From Macrostomum hystrix (taxonomy: Eukaryota > Platyhelminthes > Macrostomidae): DNA of 64,000 nucleotides. The stretch spans positions 6,784,001 to 6,848,000 of the forward strand of contig CATNEN010000003.1 of the NCBI GenBank assembly GCA_950097015.1, read 5' to 3'. Under the pieces are notes generated by a model. That model made no database searches. It was not told where the DNA came from and saw only the letters and a list, made by a program, of their open reading frames with translations. A program made the translations under genes and the position numbers. This document shows positions 42,401 to 51,599 of the stretch, one piece after another (the first letter of the stretch is position 1; each line of letters starts with the position of its first letter).

Positions 42401-44969
42401 ATAAATGAGTCTCTACAATGGCTGCAATCGCTGTTTTCAGGGTCCCGGCAATGCTCTGCTAGTTGGCACCACTCGCAACTGCATCCTTCAGGGCGCCATG
42501 GACCTGGCTGGCTCGCTTTCTCCCATCGTGTCCGGTCACTCCGACGAGCTCTGGGGCCTGGCCTGTCATCCCAGCCAGCTGCAGTTCGCCACGGCGGGTA
42601 GCGATCGCCTGGTTGCAGTCTGGGACGCCCTGACCAGACAGATTGTCTGGTCTAAGGAGATTAGCGACTCTGGGCATTGTCTGGCGTTTCATCGAAGCGG
42701 TGAAACCCTGGCTATTGGCTGCCACAATGGCCGCTGGTACGTGCTGGACGCGCTTAGGCGAGGCGAAATCGCTGCCGTGCATACGGACGGCGCAGAGCAG
42801 ATTGAATGTCTGGAATTCTCACCGGGTGAGGCTGATCTGTTGGTTTCGTGCAGAATGATAAATAGACAAAAATACAGCTGCTCGTAGATAGACAGCTTGA
42901 TAGACAGGTAGATTGGCAGATGGATAGGCATATGGAAAGTTAGATAGATAGATAAATGGACTAATAGACAGGCGGATAGGTAGGTAGATAGACAGGTAGA
43001 TAGACAGGTAGGTAGACATGTAGGTAGACAGGTAGGCAGACAGGTAGGTAGACAGGTAGGCAGACAGGTAGGTAGACAGGTAGGTAGACAGGTTGGTAGA
43101 CAGGTAGGTAGACAGGTAGGTAGACAGGTAGAAAGACTGGTAGGTGGACAGGTAGAAAGACTGGTAGGTGGACAGGTAGATAGATACATAGGTATAGAGA
43201 CAGGTAGATAGACAGGTAGATAGGTAGATAGACAGGTAGACAGTTAGATAGACGGGTAGATAGGTAGGTAGATAGACGGGTAGATAAACAGGTAGACAGG
43301 TAGATAGACAGGTAGACAGGTAGATAGATAAGTGGATAGGTAGATAGACAAGCAGATAGAAAGGTAGATATACAGAAAAACAAACAGGTAGATAGAAAGG
43401 TAGATAAATCAACAGTCAGACAGCTGTCCATTAGTGTGTTGAACAAAACACGGCCAAATCGGTTACCGCCGCCTACCAGACGGCTCGATGCTGGCCCTTG
43501 GCTCCCGCGACAACAGCATCTGCGTGTACGCCTGCACCGAGTCCGGCCGGAAGTACTCTCGCATTGGTCGCTGCTGCGGCCACTCATCATTCATCACCCA
43601 CCTGGACTGGTCCGCGGACAGTGTCCACCTGCGCTCAAATTCTGGTGATTATGAACTGCTGTTTTGGACTGCGGCCAATTGTAGACAGGTGAGGCTTTTG
43701 AGCAGTTTGCTTGTGAGCAGTGTTTGCCACTTCTCTAAAAATGGCACATGAAATCTGGACGCGACAGATGATATATAGATTTAAGTGTCACTATTAAATT
43801 CTGAGAATCTTTACACATCATTTAATAGTGTCTGATCTAAATTAATACTCTAAACTATCTAAACAATGGCACCAAACCTAAAAAATGACACTAAACCTAA
43901 AAAATGACACTAAACCTAAAAAAATGACACTAACCTAAAAAATGACACTAACCTAAAAAATGACACTAAACCTAAAAAATGACACTAAACCTAAAAAATG
44001 ACACTAAACCTAAAAAATGACACTAAACCTAAAAAATGACACTAACCTAAAAAGTAGCACTAAACCTAAAAAAGGCACTAAACCTACAAAAGATACCAAA
44101 CCAAAAAGTGACATAAACAAAAAATGACACCTAAACTAAAAATCGCACTGAAGCCAAAACATTAGCACTAAAACCTAAAAAAGACATCAAAACCTAAAAA
44201 TGACACCAAAAATGACATCTAACCAAAAAATGGCACCAAACCTAAAAAGTGACACCAAACCTAAAAAGTGACACTAAACCTGAAAAATGTCACTAAACCT
44301 AAAAAATGACACTAAACCTGAAAAATGACACTAAACCTGAAAAATGACACTAAACCTGAAAATGACGCTCAAAACCTAAAAAAGGACACTAAAAAGACAC
44401 TAAACCTTAAAAAATGACATCAAACCTTAAAAGTGACAGGAAACCAAAAATGTAAATAACTAAACTAAAAATGGCACTGAAGCCAAAACGATACTAAACC
44501 TTAAAAAAAGACAGCAAAAACTAAAAATGACACCAAAAAATGACATCAAACCTAAAAAATGGCATCAAACACCTAAAAAGGCGCGGAAACCTTAAAAGTG
44601 AAATTAAAAAAGCTAAAACTCGAGCCAATTATTCCCCAGGTCGGGTCGCCGTCCAGTCTGCGCGACACCGACTGGGCCAGTCAGCGCTGCGCCATCAGCT
44701 TCGCCACCGCCGGCGTCTGGCCGGAAGGCGCCGATGGCACGGACGTCAACGCCAGCGATCGCAGCAGCGACCGTCAACTGGTTGCCACTGGCGATGACTT
44801 CGGCCAGGTCTGCCTCTACAAATATCCCTGCTTCCAGCCGCGCTCGAGGGGCCACGCCGCCACAGGCCACTCAAGTCATGTGACCAATGTGCGCTTCCTT
44901 TGCGACAACTCCCGGCTGCTGTCAGCTGGCGGCAAGGACACGGCCGTGCTTCAGTGGGAAATCGCCTAG
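33220..44969 (+). CDS. EML: EML/EMAP-family microtubule-associated WD-repeat protein
   Basis: Cytoplasmic microtubule-binding protein of the echinoderm MAP-like family. Eleven exons join without a phase break: 33220-33450, 35075-35351, 37778-37803, 37981-37998, 38094-38132, 39429-39796, 40272-40604, 41354-41647, 42441-42825, 43480-43688, 44640-44969. They encode at least 836 residues; the first codons lie upstream and were not found. Order of parts: a trimerising coiled coil (LSQENSGLRDRVSDLEQRV); a basic Ala/Ser/Pro linker; the HELP motif and the start of the TAPE propellers (KLKLEWVYGYRGRDC, VVLHNIEEGTQRHYLGH); then WD repeats (GVHLCVIDDANEHNISVWDW, LTGDSNGSIMVW, GHSDELWGLACHP, HTDGAEQIECLEF, GHSSFITHLDW, FATAGVWPEGADGTDVNA, HSSHVTNVRF) ending GGKDTAVLQWEIA. 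These match EML1-4 closely as I recall them. Most introns are filled by different minisatellites. A TATA-linked alternative first exon at 36772 could give a form without the coiled coil. Confidence 0.93.
33518..34187. repeat. 23-nt minisatellite in EML intron, about 29 copies
   Basis: Units contain CAATAAGATTAGGGTC followed by CTCATCC or AACATCC, so one ATTAGGGT (telomere-like TTAGGG) word occurs every 23 nt on the transcribed strand. The two types occur in blocks and CAATGAG variants cluster. It starts 67 bp after the donor. Confidence 0.95.
34188..35074. other. unique 3' part of an EML intron
   Basis: AT-rich sequence with no feature seen, ending at the acceptor CGCGCAG before 35075. Confidence 0.4.
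35075..35351 (+). CDS. EML: EML exon: basic low-complexity linker
   Basis: The acceptor at 35073-35074 is the only nearby AG that keeps the phase. It encodes an Ala/Ser/Pro-rich, Arg/Lys-rich linker (SPTPKSPSS, PPPAKHPARRQSAK), as expected between the coiled coil and the HELP motif. It ends CCGG|GTAGGT in phase 2. Confidence 0.72.
35371..36635. repeat. 20-nt minisatellite in EML intron, about 63 copies
   Basis: Units of GTGTTAGACAGGATGTTCTA with TGCTGTTCTA, GGATGTTCCA and GGATGTTACA variants. Variants form repeating multi-unit patterns, for example alternating GGATG/TGCTG units at 35900-36090. It begins 19 bp after the donor. Confidence 0.96.
36660..36730 (+). promoter_or_regulatory. candidate intragenic EML promoter with TATA box
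   Basis: CCTATATAAAAT (TATA at 36722-36730) sits in a short GC-rich island inside an AT-rich intron, about 45 bp before an ATG whose exon splices in phase. Two imperfect direct repeats (CCTTCAATTGTGTCCGCC and CCTTCAAATGTACCGCC) lie just upstream and may be factor sites. Assignment is by motif and layout only. Confidence 0.45.
36772..36827 (+). CDS. EML: candidate alternative first exon of EML
   Basis: ATG at 36772 opens MGPLQQARVANEIDMAVY and ends in phase 2 at TATCG|GTATAC. That is exactly the phase needed by the 26-nt microexon at 37778. The product would start after the coiled coil and linker. The TATA box is about 45 bp upstream. The donor is only fair and no transcript is available. Confidence 0.4.
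37112..37690. repeat. 12-nt minisatellite in EML intron, about 48 copies
   Basis: Units of TGTTACAGACTG with TT variants (TTTGTTACAGAC). Being a multiple of three without stops, it gives long four-residue cycles in several frames on both strands. It ends 87 bp before the acceptor of the next exon. Each unit carries a TTACAG acceptor-like word. Confidence 0.96.
37778..37803 (+). CDS. EML: EML microexon, 26 nt
   Basis: Follows a strong acceptor TTTTTTCCCAATTTCAG and encodes NKEPIWVK, completing the Gly codon from the previous exon and ending AAGG|GTGAGA. The phase fits on both sides. Confidence 0.7.
37981..37998 (+). CDS. EML: EML microexon, 18 nt
   Basis: ATCATTTCAG precedes it and AAA|GTAAGA follows. 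It encodes D-FNKLE, keeping phase 1 on both sides, so it can be skipped without a frameshift. Confidence 0.6.
38094..38132 (+). CDS. EML: EML microexon, 39 nt
   Basis: Flanked by TTTTCTTCAG and CAG|GTAAAT. It encodes TIEGKRDFVNRLT in phase 1 in and phase 1 out, leading directly into EEGILRIYMRG of the HELP exon. Confidence 0.7.
38227..38457. repeat. 22-nt minisatellite in EML intron, about 10 copies
   Basis: Units contain GGTCACTGAAGGTTCAGGAG plus TA or CA. It begins about 94 bp after the donor. Confidence 0.93.
38860..39350. repeat. 12-nt polypyrimidine minisatellite in EML intron, about 40 copies
   Basis: Units of CTTCCCCTCTCT with TTTCT and GTCT variants. The plus (transcribed-sense) strand is nearly all C and T, ending 78 bp before an acceptor. 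Long open frames on both strands are repeat by-products. Confidence 0.95.
39429..39796 (+). CDS. EML: EML exon: HELP motif and first propeller blades
   Basis: Encodes EEGILRIYMRGRAVNLYAPS (the HELP-preceding segment), KLKLEWVYGYRGRDC and VVLHNIEEGTQRHYLGH, then AVHPDRVTMATGQVAGHDK. It ends CAAG|GTGAGT in phase 0. This is the most diagnostic exon for the EML family. Confidence 0.93.
39845..39967 (-). mobile_element. SINE family 1, 3' fragment, in EML intron
   Basis: In minus orientation it shares TGGGTACCAGCATTGGCTGG, GGTGGGTGTGGCGTCC, CAGTCCATGGACTGAACAGC and GGGACAGGTGTAA with the 16.8-kb copy. The tRNA-like head is missing. Confidence 0.8.
39984..40205. repeat. degenerate 37-nt tandem repeat in EML intron, about 6 copies
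   Basis: Repeats of GGGATAAAAATCCCAATTTG followed by AGGACTCTAGATAGTGG-like sequence. Copies decay to the right. Confidence 0.8.
40272..40604 (+). CDS. EML: EML exon: propeller blades
   Basis: Starts PHVRIW after TCTGAGCAG. It includes LGLGDFDRAVSCLAFSRAD, GVHLCVIDDANEHNISVWDW and VFVTCGKNQLAFWTLEG, and ends NGIYD|GTGAGC. Phase 0 at both ends. Confidence 0.93.
40670..41266. repeat. 6-nt (CCCATT)n-type repeat in EML intron
   Basis: About 100 hexamers of CCCATT and CCCATC with CCCAATT and CCCTT variants. The sense strand is pyrimidine-rich and G-poor. It fills the intron from 65 bp after the donor to 87 bp before the acceptor. Confidence 0.95.
41354..41647 (+). CDS. EML: EML exon: propeller blades
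   Basis: KHEKPKFVLCLAFAQNGDLL, TGDSNGSIMVW, AHDGGIFSLCAMKDDKLVSG, DRRLVQWD. Ends LAQ|GTAGGG in phase 0. Confidence 0.93.
41688..41812 (-). mobile_element. SINE family 1, degraded copy, in EML intron
   Basis: Minus orientation: B-box region AGGTCGGGAGTTCGAATCCC, then CAGCTGTAAAATGGGTGCC and CAGTCCGCGGACTGAACAGC. The stretch between head and body is shortened. Confidence 0.75.
41950..42165 (+). mobile_element. SINE family 1, second copy in the same EML intron
   Basis: Head TTGTAGCCTTGTGGTTAAAG and GGGGGTTCGATTCCC; body GCGAGACACTTGACTTTGC, CCAGTCCATGGACTGAAC. The usual 3' part is missing: the body runs straight into an 11-nt tandem array. Confidence 0.85.
42166..42413. repeat. 11-nt minisatellite at the 3' end of a SINE, about 22 copies
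   Basis: Units of ATGAGTAATAA, almost invariant apart from a few AATTAATG forms. It continues directly from the SINE body and ends 27 bp before the exon acceptor. Confidence 0.96.
42441..42825 (+). CDS. EML: EML exon: second propeller
   Basis: GPGNALLVGTTRNCILQG, GHSDELWGLACHPSQLQF, DRLVAVWDALT, HCLAFHRSGETLAIGCHNG, RWYVLDA, HTDGAEQIECLEFSP. Ends CCGG|GTGAGG in phase 1. Confidence 0.93.
42885..43412. repeat. 12-nt GACA/GATA minisatellite in EML intron, about 44 copies
   Basis: Units of GACAGGTAGGTA and GACAGGTAGATA with 8-nt slips. Each unit contains CAG|GTAG, a donor-like word on the sense strand. It spans from 59 bp after the donor to 67 bp before the acceptor. Confidence 0.94.
43480..43688 (+). 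CDS. EML: EML exon: second propeller, continued
   Basis: Follows CCGCCTACCAG and encodes DGSMLALGSRDNSICVY, GRKYSRIGRCCGHSSFITHL, SNSGDYELLFW. Ends ACAG|GTGAGG in phase 0. Confidence 0.92.
43865..44590. repeat. 19-nt minisatellite in EML intron, about 38 copies, decayed at one end
   Basis: Units of ATGACACTAAACCTAAAAA. Central copies are regular, while those after about 44050 carry many indels (GGCACC, GACATC, GAAGCC), so age or constraint differs along the array. It ends 49 bp before the acceptor. Confidence 0.92.
44640..44969 (+). CDS. EML: EML terminal coding exon
   Basis: Follows TTATTCCCCAG. FATAGVWPEGADGTDVNASD, then LVATGDDFGQVCLYKYPC, HSSHVTNVRFLCDN, LLSAGGKDTAVLQWEIA and TAG. The ending matches the EML C-terminus. 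Confidence 0.94.
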   Translation, partial: VGSPSSLRDTDWASQRCAISFATAGVWPEGADGTDVNASDRSSDRQLVATGDDFGQVCLYKYPCFQPRSRGHAATGHSSHVTNVRFLCDNSRLLSAGGKDTAVLQWEIA

Positions 44970-46367
44970 GCTTTCCTCCTATTGGCTGGGCGGACTTTCG
45001 ACTGTTTGCGCGTGCCTTGTAGCTATTTTTAGTAACACGGAGGACTGGGGATTCCCCCCGGCCGCTTACCAGCGTGATTGCTTAAGCGGAGGTTATTTTT
45101 AGCATAAAATACTAAGCTGACTGGCATTCGAGAATTGTGGCAATGACAACCCCTTCGGGACCACCCTTCAGAACAACCCTTCAGGACCACCATTCAGGAC
45201 AACCCTTCAGGACAACCCTTCAGGACAACCCTATTTAGGTTTGTTACTCTGAACTTTGAACCGGAACTTTGAACTTCTTAGTTGCATCGCGAATTACTTA
45301 TCAAACTAAAATTAACACCATATCATATTGTGCGTTTTTTTTCTAAATTAGTGAATGCAACACAACGTTTTTATATTTCCCTAACTCGGAAGGTGTTGGT
45401 CAATATCCATATTTATATATTGTTTTTCAAGCCTTTTTTATCTCGAAAAAAAAAAAATAATCTATATAAATCGCGTAAAAGTTACTTATAGTAGAGCGTT
45501 GTGTTTTTTAGGTTTTAGGTTAGTTTTTTTAAAGTATTTAAAAGCGTATTAGTTCTATTTTCTAAAGCCCTCTTAGGGCCTGTTCGATGTTTTTTCTTCT
45601 CTAAATGCCAATTTTACTCGGAAATATTATATATTTTACGCACTTCATTGTTAACGATTGATTAACAGCCACAGTCAAAGTGTTTTTTTGCAATCTTCCA
45701 ATTTTAGTCTCAAGAAGCTCAGTCTTAACTCTCTTCCGTGCTTTTTATTGGCTATATTTTTGTGGTATTCGGTTTTTTCTACTCATTTCCGCTAATAATT
45801 TCGTTGTCTAACTGTACTACACTACTCATCAGCCTGGATAGTAGTATTTTTGGCGTTTCTATTTTATATCTATTGCACCGCAGCTGATTTTCGACTAGTT
45901 TTCGATTTGAACTTTTTTCAAGTTCGATTGATATTAGGACCCGAGCCTTTTGTTCCAATAGTGTTTACCTTTCGTTAATAGTTCGCTTAGCTGACACGTA
46001 TTTGTTGTATACACTACTAATAGTAGTGCAACTAACAGCTCTCAAATTATGATTTAGCTCGTCGAAACTCACTCTCTTCTTTTTCCTCTTGCAAATAGTT
46101 TTTTTTTATTTTCGATGCAATATTTGTTCCCTAATTGACAAAAATTGTTGGATTGGATAAAAAGTGGGCAAAATAAAATCGTTTTTCTTAATTTTTAATT
46201 TAGTCAATAATTCCGCTTTTGAAAATAGGACACATTTTTCACGTATTTAAATTAGCTCTTATTTTTCAGCGTTGCAGATGTCAGTAAACCGTGTTGTGAG
46301 GAGCTCAATGGTCAAGGGTAGAGTTATGGGAGAGCGAGAAAGGTTGAGGCAGAAGAGAATAAGGAGA
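44970..46367. other. probable EML 3' UTR and flank, with a small 13-nt repeat
   Basis: T-rich on the plus strand, as in a long 3' UTR. A short tandem repeat of TTCAGGACAACCC (about 6 copies) lies at 45145-45232. AATAAA at 46172-46177 is a candidate polyadenylation signal about 1.2 kb after the stop. No other gene is seen. Confidence 0.4.
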
Positions 46368-48550
46368 AAAGAAAATACGAAGGGAAGAGAGGGAAGAATG
46401 AAGGTGAGAGAGGGAGGAATGAAGGTGAGACAGGGAGGAATGAAGGTGAGAGAGGGTAGAACGAAAGGGAGAGAGGGAAGAATGAAGGGGAGAGAGGGAA
46501 AAATGAAGGGGAGAGAGGGAAGAATGAAGGGAGAGAGGGAAGAATGAAGGGGAGAGAGGGAAGAATGAAGGGAGAGAGGGAAGAATGAAGGGGAGAGAGG
46601 GAAAAATGAAGGGGAGAGAGGGAAGAATGAAGGGGAGAGAGGGAAGAATGAAGGGAGAGAGGGAAGAATGAAGGTGAGAGAGGGAAGAATGAAGGGAGAG
46701 AGGGAAGAATGAAGGGAGAGAGGGAAGAATGAAGGGAGAGAGGGAAGAATGAAGGGAGAGAGGGAAGAATGAAGGGGAGAGAGGGAAGAATGAAGGGGAG
46801 AGAGGGAAGAATGAAGGGGAGAGAGGAAAGAACGAAAGGGAGAGAGGGAAGAATGAAGGTGAGAGAGGGAAGAATGAAGGTGAGAGAGGGAAGAATGAAG
46901 GGAGAGAGGGAAGAATGAAGGGGAGAGAGGGAAGAATGAAGGGGAGAGGGTAGAATGAAGGGGAGAGAGGGAAGAATGAAGGGGAGAGAGGGAAGAATGA
47001 AGGGAGAGAGGGAAGAATGAAGGGGAGAGAGGGAAGAATGAAGGGGGAGAGGGTAGAATGAAGGGGAGAGAGGGAAGAATGAAGGGGAGAGAGGGAAGAA
47101 TGAAGGGAGAGAGGGAAGAATGAAGGGAGAGAGGGAAGAATGAAGGTGAGAGAGGGAAGAATGAAGGGGAGAGAGGGAAGAATGAAGGGGAGAGAGGGAA
47201 GAATGAAGGTGAGAGAGGGAAGAATGAAGGGAGAGAGGGAAGAATAAGGGGGAGAGAGGGAAGAATGAAGGGGAGAGAGGGAAGAATGAAGGGGAGAGAG
47301 GGAAGAATGAAGGGGAGAGAGGGAAGAATGAAGGGAGAGAGGGAAGAATGAAGGGAGAGAGGGAAGAATGAAGGGAGAGAGGGAAGAATGAAGGGAGAGA
47401 GGGAAGAATGAAGGGAGAGAGGGAAGAATGAAGGGGAGAGAGGGAAGAATGAAGGGGAGAGAGGGAAGAATGAAGGGGAGAGAGGAAAGAACGAAAGGGA
47501 GAGAGGGAAGAATGAAGGTGAGAGAGGGAAGAATGAAGGTGAGAGAGGGAAGAATGAAGGGAGAGAGGGAAGAATGAAGGGGAGAGAGGGAAGAATGAAG
47601 GGGAGAGGGTAGAATGAAGGGGAGAGAGGGAAGAATGAAGGGGAGAGAGGGAAGAATGAAGGGAGAGAGGGAAGAATGAAGGGGAGAGAGGGAAGAATGA
47701 AGGGGGAGAGGGTAGAATGAAGGGGAGAGAGGGAAGAATGAAGGGGAGAGAGGGAAGAATGAAGGGAGAGAGGGAAGAATGAAGGGAGAGAGGGAAGAAT
47801 GAAGGTGAGAGAGGGAAGAATGAAGGGGAGAGAGGGAAGAATGAAGGGGAGAGAGGGAAGAATGAAGGGAGAGAGGGAAGAATGAAGGGGAGAGAGGGAA
47901 GAATGAAGGGGGAGAGGGTAGAATGAAGGGGAGAGAGGGAAGAATGAAGGGGAGAGAGGGAAGAATGAAGGGAGAGAGGGAAGAATGAAGGGAGAGAGGG
48001 AAGAATGAAGGTGAGAGAGGGAAGAATGAAGGGGAGAGAGGGAAGAATGAAGGGGAGAGAGGGAAGAATGAAGGGAGAGAGGGAAGAATGAAGGGAGAGA
48101 GGGAAGAAAGAAGGGAGAGAGGGAAGAATGAAGGGGAGAGAGGGAAGAATGAAGGGGAGAGAGGGAAGAATGAAGGGGAGAGAGGGAAGAATGAAGGGGA
48201 GAGAGGGAAGAATGAAGGGGGAGAGGGAAGAATGAAGGGAGAGAGGGTAGAATGAAGGGGGAGAGGGAAGAATGAAGGGGAGAGAGGGAAGAATGAAGGG
48301 GAGAGAGGGAAGAATGAAGGGAGAGAGGGAAGAATGAAGGGAGAGAGGGAAGAATGAAGGGAGAGAGGGAAGAATGAAGGGAGAGAGGGAAGAATGAAGG
48401 GGAGAGAGGGAAGAATGAAGGGAGAGAGGGAAGAATGAAGGGGAGAGAGGGAAGAATGAAGGGAGAGAGGGAAGAATGAAGGGGAGAGAGGGAAGAATGA
48501 AGGGGGAGAGGGTAGAATGAAGGGGAGAGAGGGAAAAATGAAGGGAAGAG
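46368..48550. repeat. homopurine 20/21-nt minisatellite, about 105 copies, with higher-order repeats
   Basis: Units of GAAGAATGAAGGGGAGAGAG, plus or minus one G. The plus strand is almost free of pyrimidines over 2.2 kb, apart from one T per unit. A rare block with AGGAAAGAACGAAAGG followed by two GGTGAGAG units occurs near 46824 and again near 47483, so a segment of about 660 bp was duplicated in tandem. The three long minus-strand frames are repeat by-products. Confidence 0.96.
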
Positions 48551-49636
48551 AAGACATCTTCTGAAACAAGACACAGGTCACCAGATGTTCAGACTGTCGA
48601 GATATTCAATGATTCTGGCTGAAGGTTGAAGTTTTCCCATAAGCGCTAGTGTATTTCATACACCCCTATACACGAATTAGCACTGTGTAGGTAGTCAAAG
48701 GCGTTAAATAATTAAACAATATAAAAAAGTTGTGGCTCTATTTTAGTTTCAAAACAGACAATCAATATTGAGCGGTCAAGTAGCTACTGTGCTCAGCAAT
48801 TGATGCGAAAGGCTGACCACTATTATTATTTATTATACTAATAACTAAAGAGAAGCTAATTAAGTTTTTACAAGCCTTAAATTTTAAACAGACAGGTTTT
48901 ACAACACCACAACTTTTAAATACGGCACATTAAAGAACAAATAAAACCTTAAATAAAGCAGGAAATTTGCTGTACAAAATGGAAAAAAATCTACCTTCTT
49001 ACTCGTAGTAATGTAGTAATTACTCTTCTTACTCACGGGTGTCATTCGAAAATTTGGATTAAAATAAAACCTGTTAAATAAAACAAATTAGCTTTTGTTA
49101 GAACCGAGTTGCATTTAAAATACCTGAGATTTTATTACAAAACAAAGTAATAAAATTTTTGCTAAAAGAAAGGGTTTTAAAAGTAAGCGGTATCCTACAG
49201 GAAATTACCGAAGACGGTTATAAAAAAATTGAGTCACCTGAATCCTGTAATGAAAATCAAACATAATGAGTCTGTTTAACCTGAGAGGTCAGTTGTTAAT
49301 GAAACGAAAAAATATATAAACGCACTCATAACAGACAGCACAGGGACAATTGTCTATGGCAAATTGTGCGACGCAAAACTCTTAGCAATTGCTCTGGAAA
49401 TCTTGCGAATTATATTCCTAAATATAACAAAAACTCAAACTATGTTACTGAATTCTAGATCAGTAGAGTAGTAAGCGTTGCGTTGTTTGGAAATCTGGAA
49501 GTAAAAATAAGAATATATAGAAGACTGCTAGGCGTGCTGACTCATTCTATCAGCTTGGGTATGTAAGACTGGGTGTGCCTGCAGACTGTTATTGAGGCCG
49601 AATGGCAGTTTTATCCCAACGATTTTATGGAAACAT
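48551..49636. other. AT-rich spacer, no gene seen
   Basis: Unique sequence, nothing recognisable on either strand. Confidence 0.45.
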
Positions 49637-50095
49637 AATTCCAATTCTAGCAGCTGGAATCCCAATTCTAGGAGCTGGAATCCCAATTCTAGCAGCTGGA
49701 ATCCCAAGTCTAGGAGCTGGAATCCCAATTCTAGGAGCTGGAATCCCAATTCTAGGAGCTGGAATCCCAATTCTAGGAGCTGGAATCCCAATTCTAGGAG
49801 CTGGAATCCCAATTCTAGGAGCTGGAATCCCAATTCTAGGAGCTGGAATCCCAATTCTAGGAGCTGGAATCCCAATTCTAGGAGCTGGAATCCCAATTCT
49901 AGGAGCTGGAATCCCAATTCTAGGAGCTGGAATCCCAATTCTAGGAGCTGGAATCCCAATTCTAGGAGCTGGAATCCCAATTCTAGGAGCTGGAATCCCA
50001 ATTCTAGCAGCTGGAATCCCAATTCTAGGAGTTGGAATCCCAATTCTAGGAGCTGGAATCCCAATTCTAGGAGTTGAAATCCCAATTCTAGAGTC
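49637..50095. repeat. 21-nt minisatellite downstream of the bZIP gene, about 22 copies
   Basis: Units contain AATTCTAGGAGCTGGAATCC plus C. It begins about 170 bp past the bZIP stop codon, so it may be transcribed in the 3' UTR. Because the unit is seven codons long, open frames in two plus frames and one minus frame cycle every seven residues. Confidence 0.95.
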
Positions 50096-50266
50096 GCAAT
50101 AGCATAGCTGGAATTCTAAATCCTAACTCTAGGAATTCTAGGAAATTTGTATTCTAAGAACTCGAGGATCTCAATATTAAATCCATGTTCTAGGTACTTC
50201 AATCCATAACTGTAGGGGGATTTTTAAGCATCGAACATAATAAAGGAGAAATCCCAACCCGAGGAT

Positions 50267-51394
50267 TCACCGCAGTCCGGAGTGTTTTCGAAGCAGCTCT
50301 CTAAGAGAGTTGGCTTCCTCCCTCAGCGAAGCCATCTGGGCCTTCAACACAGCGTTCTCCTTCTCTAGGAAGCTGGCCCTGACCGCAATCTCGTCCTCTC
50401 GGTGCTTGCGGGCGTCGCGCGACTTCTTGGCTGCCTCGTTGTTTCGCTTGCGTCGCTCGAAGTACTTGTTGTCCTTCTGGCTGTCCGGCACTGGGCGCTT
50501 GTCGGGGCGAGACTGTGAGCCAGCGACTGGCGGTGAGCAGCTGCTGCTCTTGCTGCTGCAACTCGCGCCGCTGCTGTTGGTTATCGTTCTGGCGTGGCTG
50601 TGCTGCTGATGCTGATGCTGCTGTGACGGCAGTTGTGGTAGCGGAGGCGGCAGGTGTGACGGAGGAGGCGGTGGCGGCGGCGGCGGCGGCAGCGGAAGGT
50701 TGAGCTGAGCTGGTTGTTGCAGAGTCGACTGTCCGAGACTCTTTGAAACAGCGCCGCCAGCGGATGCTGTGGACAAATGATAGCCAGTGGTCGAGGACAC
50801 GCCTGAGAGACCATCGCCAAGCGGCTGGTGACAGAGCGGCAGATAGGAACCGAACGGCTGTTTCAGCTGGTGATGCTGCTCCAGCATGGCTGCCGTTTGA
50901 TGAGGCATCGATTGCGAAGGCGGAGACTGCAGGTGCTGATGCTGAAGAGCATGCGAATGATTAGTGTGATGCTGCCGGGCATTGCCAGCCGAGTCGTACA
51001 TCATAGGCTGCATGTAGTGTTGTTGTTGTTGCTGCTGTTGCTGCTGCTGCGGATGCTGAAGATGATGCTGATGCGGATGCAGCGGTGTCGGTGACTGGAT
51101 GCTGTAGTCCTGAAATGCAGAACTCAGCATGGATGACTGCAGCTGATGATCATGATGGTGCTGCACTGTGGTCCCGTCGCCATTCCAACTGCTGTTCAGG
51201 TAGCAAGACGCAGTAGCATTGACGTTCAGGTCGGTGTTTAGGTGTCCTGGATTGTACCGGCCCATCAGGCTTCCACAGTAGCCACCCGCGTTGGCAGGCG
51301 GTGACGAGCAGTCTAAGTCTAGCAGATCCTTCTTCACTGCGTTGGCTGTTGAACCAGCCGACGATGAGGTTGGCGTCAGCTTGCTGGTATCCAT
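50267..51394 (-). CDS. PAR-type bZIP transcription factor (HLF/TEF/CES-2-like)
   Basis: A nuclear dimerising DNA-binding factor of 375 residues in one exon. The C-terminal 69 residues carry the end of a PAR-like segment ([14 protein letters not shown]), the basic region [20 protein letters not shown] (about 313-332) and a leucine zipper with heptad leucines at about 343, 350, 357 and 364. The [13 protein letters not shown] signature and the KPVPD-QKD-KY lead-in match PAR-bZIP proteins, including NFIL3/CES-2 and fly giant and Pdp1 relatives. The N-terminal 300 residues are low-complexity (His, Gln and Pro runs), as is common in such factors. The start is the first in-frame ATG ([11 protein letters not shown]), and an acceptor-like CTTGCAG lies about 55 bp upstream. 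It could be any member of the HLF/TEF/NFIL3 group. Confidence 0.9.
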   Translation of the reverse strand: MDTSKLTPTSSSAGSTANAVKKDLLDLDCSSPPANAGGYCGSLMGRYNPGHLNTDLNVNATASCYLNSSWNGDGTTVQHHHDHQLQSSMLSSAFQDYSIQSPTPLHPHQHHLQHPQQQQQQQQQQHYMQPMMYDSAGNARQHHTNHSHALQHQHLQSPPSQSMPHQTAAMLEQHHQLKQPFGSYLPLCHQPLGDGLSGVSSTTGYHLSTASAGGAVSKSLGQSTLQQPAQLNLPLPPPPPPPPPPSHLPPPLPQLPSQQHQHQQHSHARTITNSSGASCSSKSSSCSPPVAGSQSRPDKRPVPDSQKDNKYFERRKRNNEAAKKSRDARKHREDEIAVRASFLEKENAVLKAQMASLREEANSLRELLRKHSGLR

Positions 51395-51566
51395 GGCAAC
51401 GAATAACTATAGGACGGGCTGCTGTTGCTCAGAGGACTGCAAGCTGTTAAATTTGAGAACAAATAATTGGGAAACATATTTGACTTGTGTGTGGAAACTA
51501 AGGATGAGATTATGTGCCAGAAATAAGAAGGCCCTTTAACTTCTTGTAGCTGGCATGAAGGGAACA

Positions 51567-51585
51567 CTTATATTTATACACAGCT
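51567..51585 (-). promoter_or_regulatory. candidate TATA box and E-box of the bZIP gene
   Basis: The minus strand reads CAGCTGTGTATAAATATAAG: an E-box-like CAGCTG next to a TATAAATA, about 175 bp upstream of the start codon. No transcript start can be checked from sequence. Confidence 0.35.
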
Positions 51586-51599
51586 GTAGGTGAGGAGGC

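Noticed and set aside
46259-48581. Minus-strand open frames of about 770 codons rich in Ser, Leu and Phe
   Set aside because: They are by-products of a stop-free 20/21-nt homopurine array, with several phases open at once and no domain.
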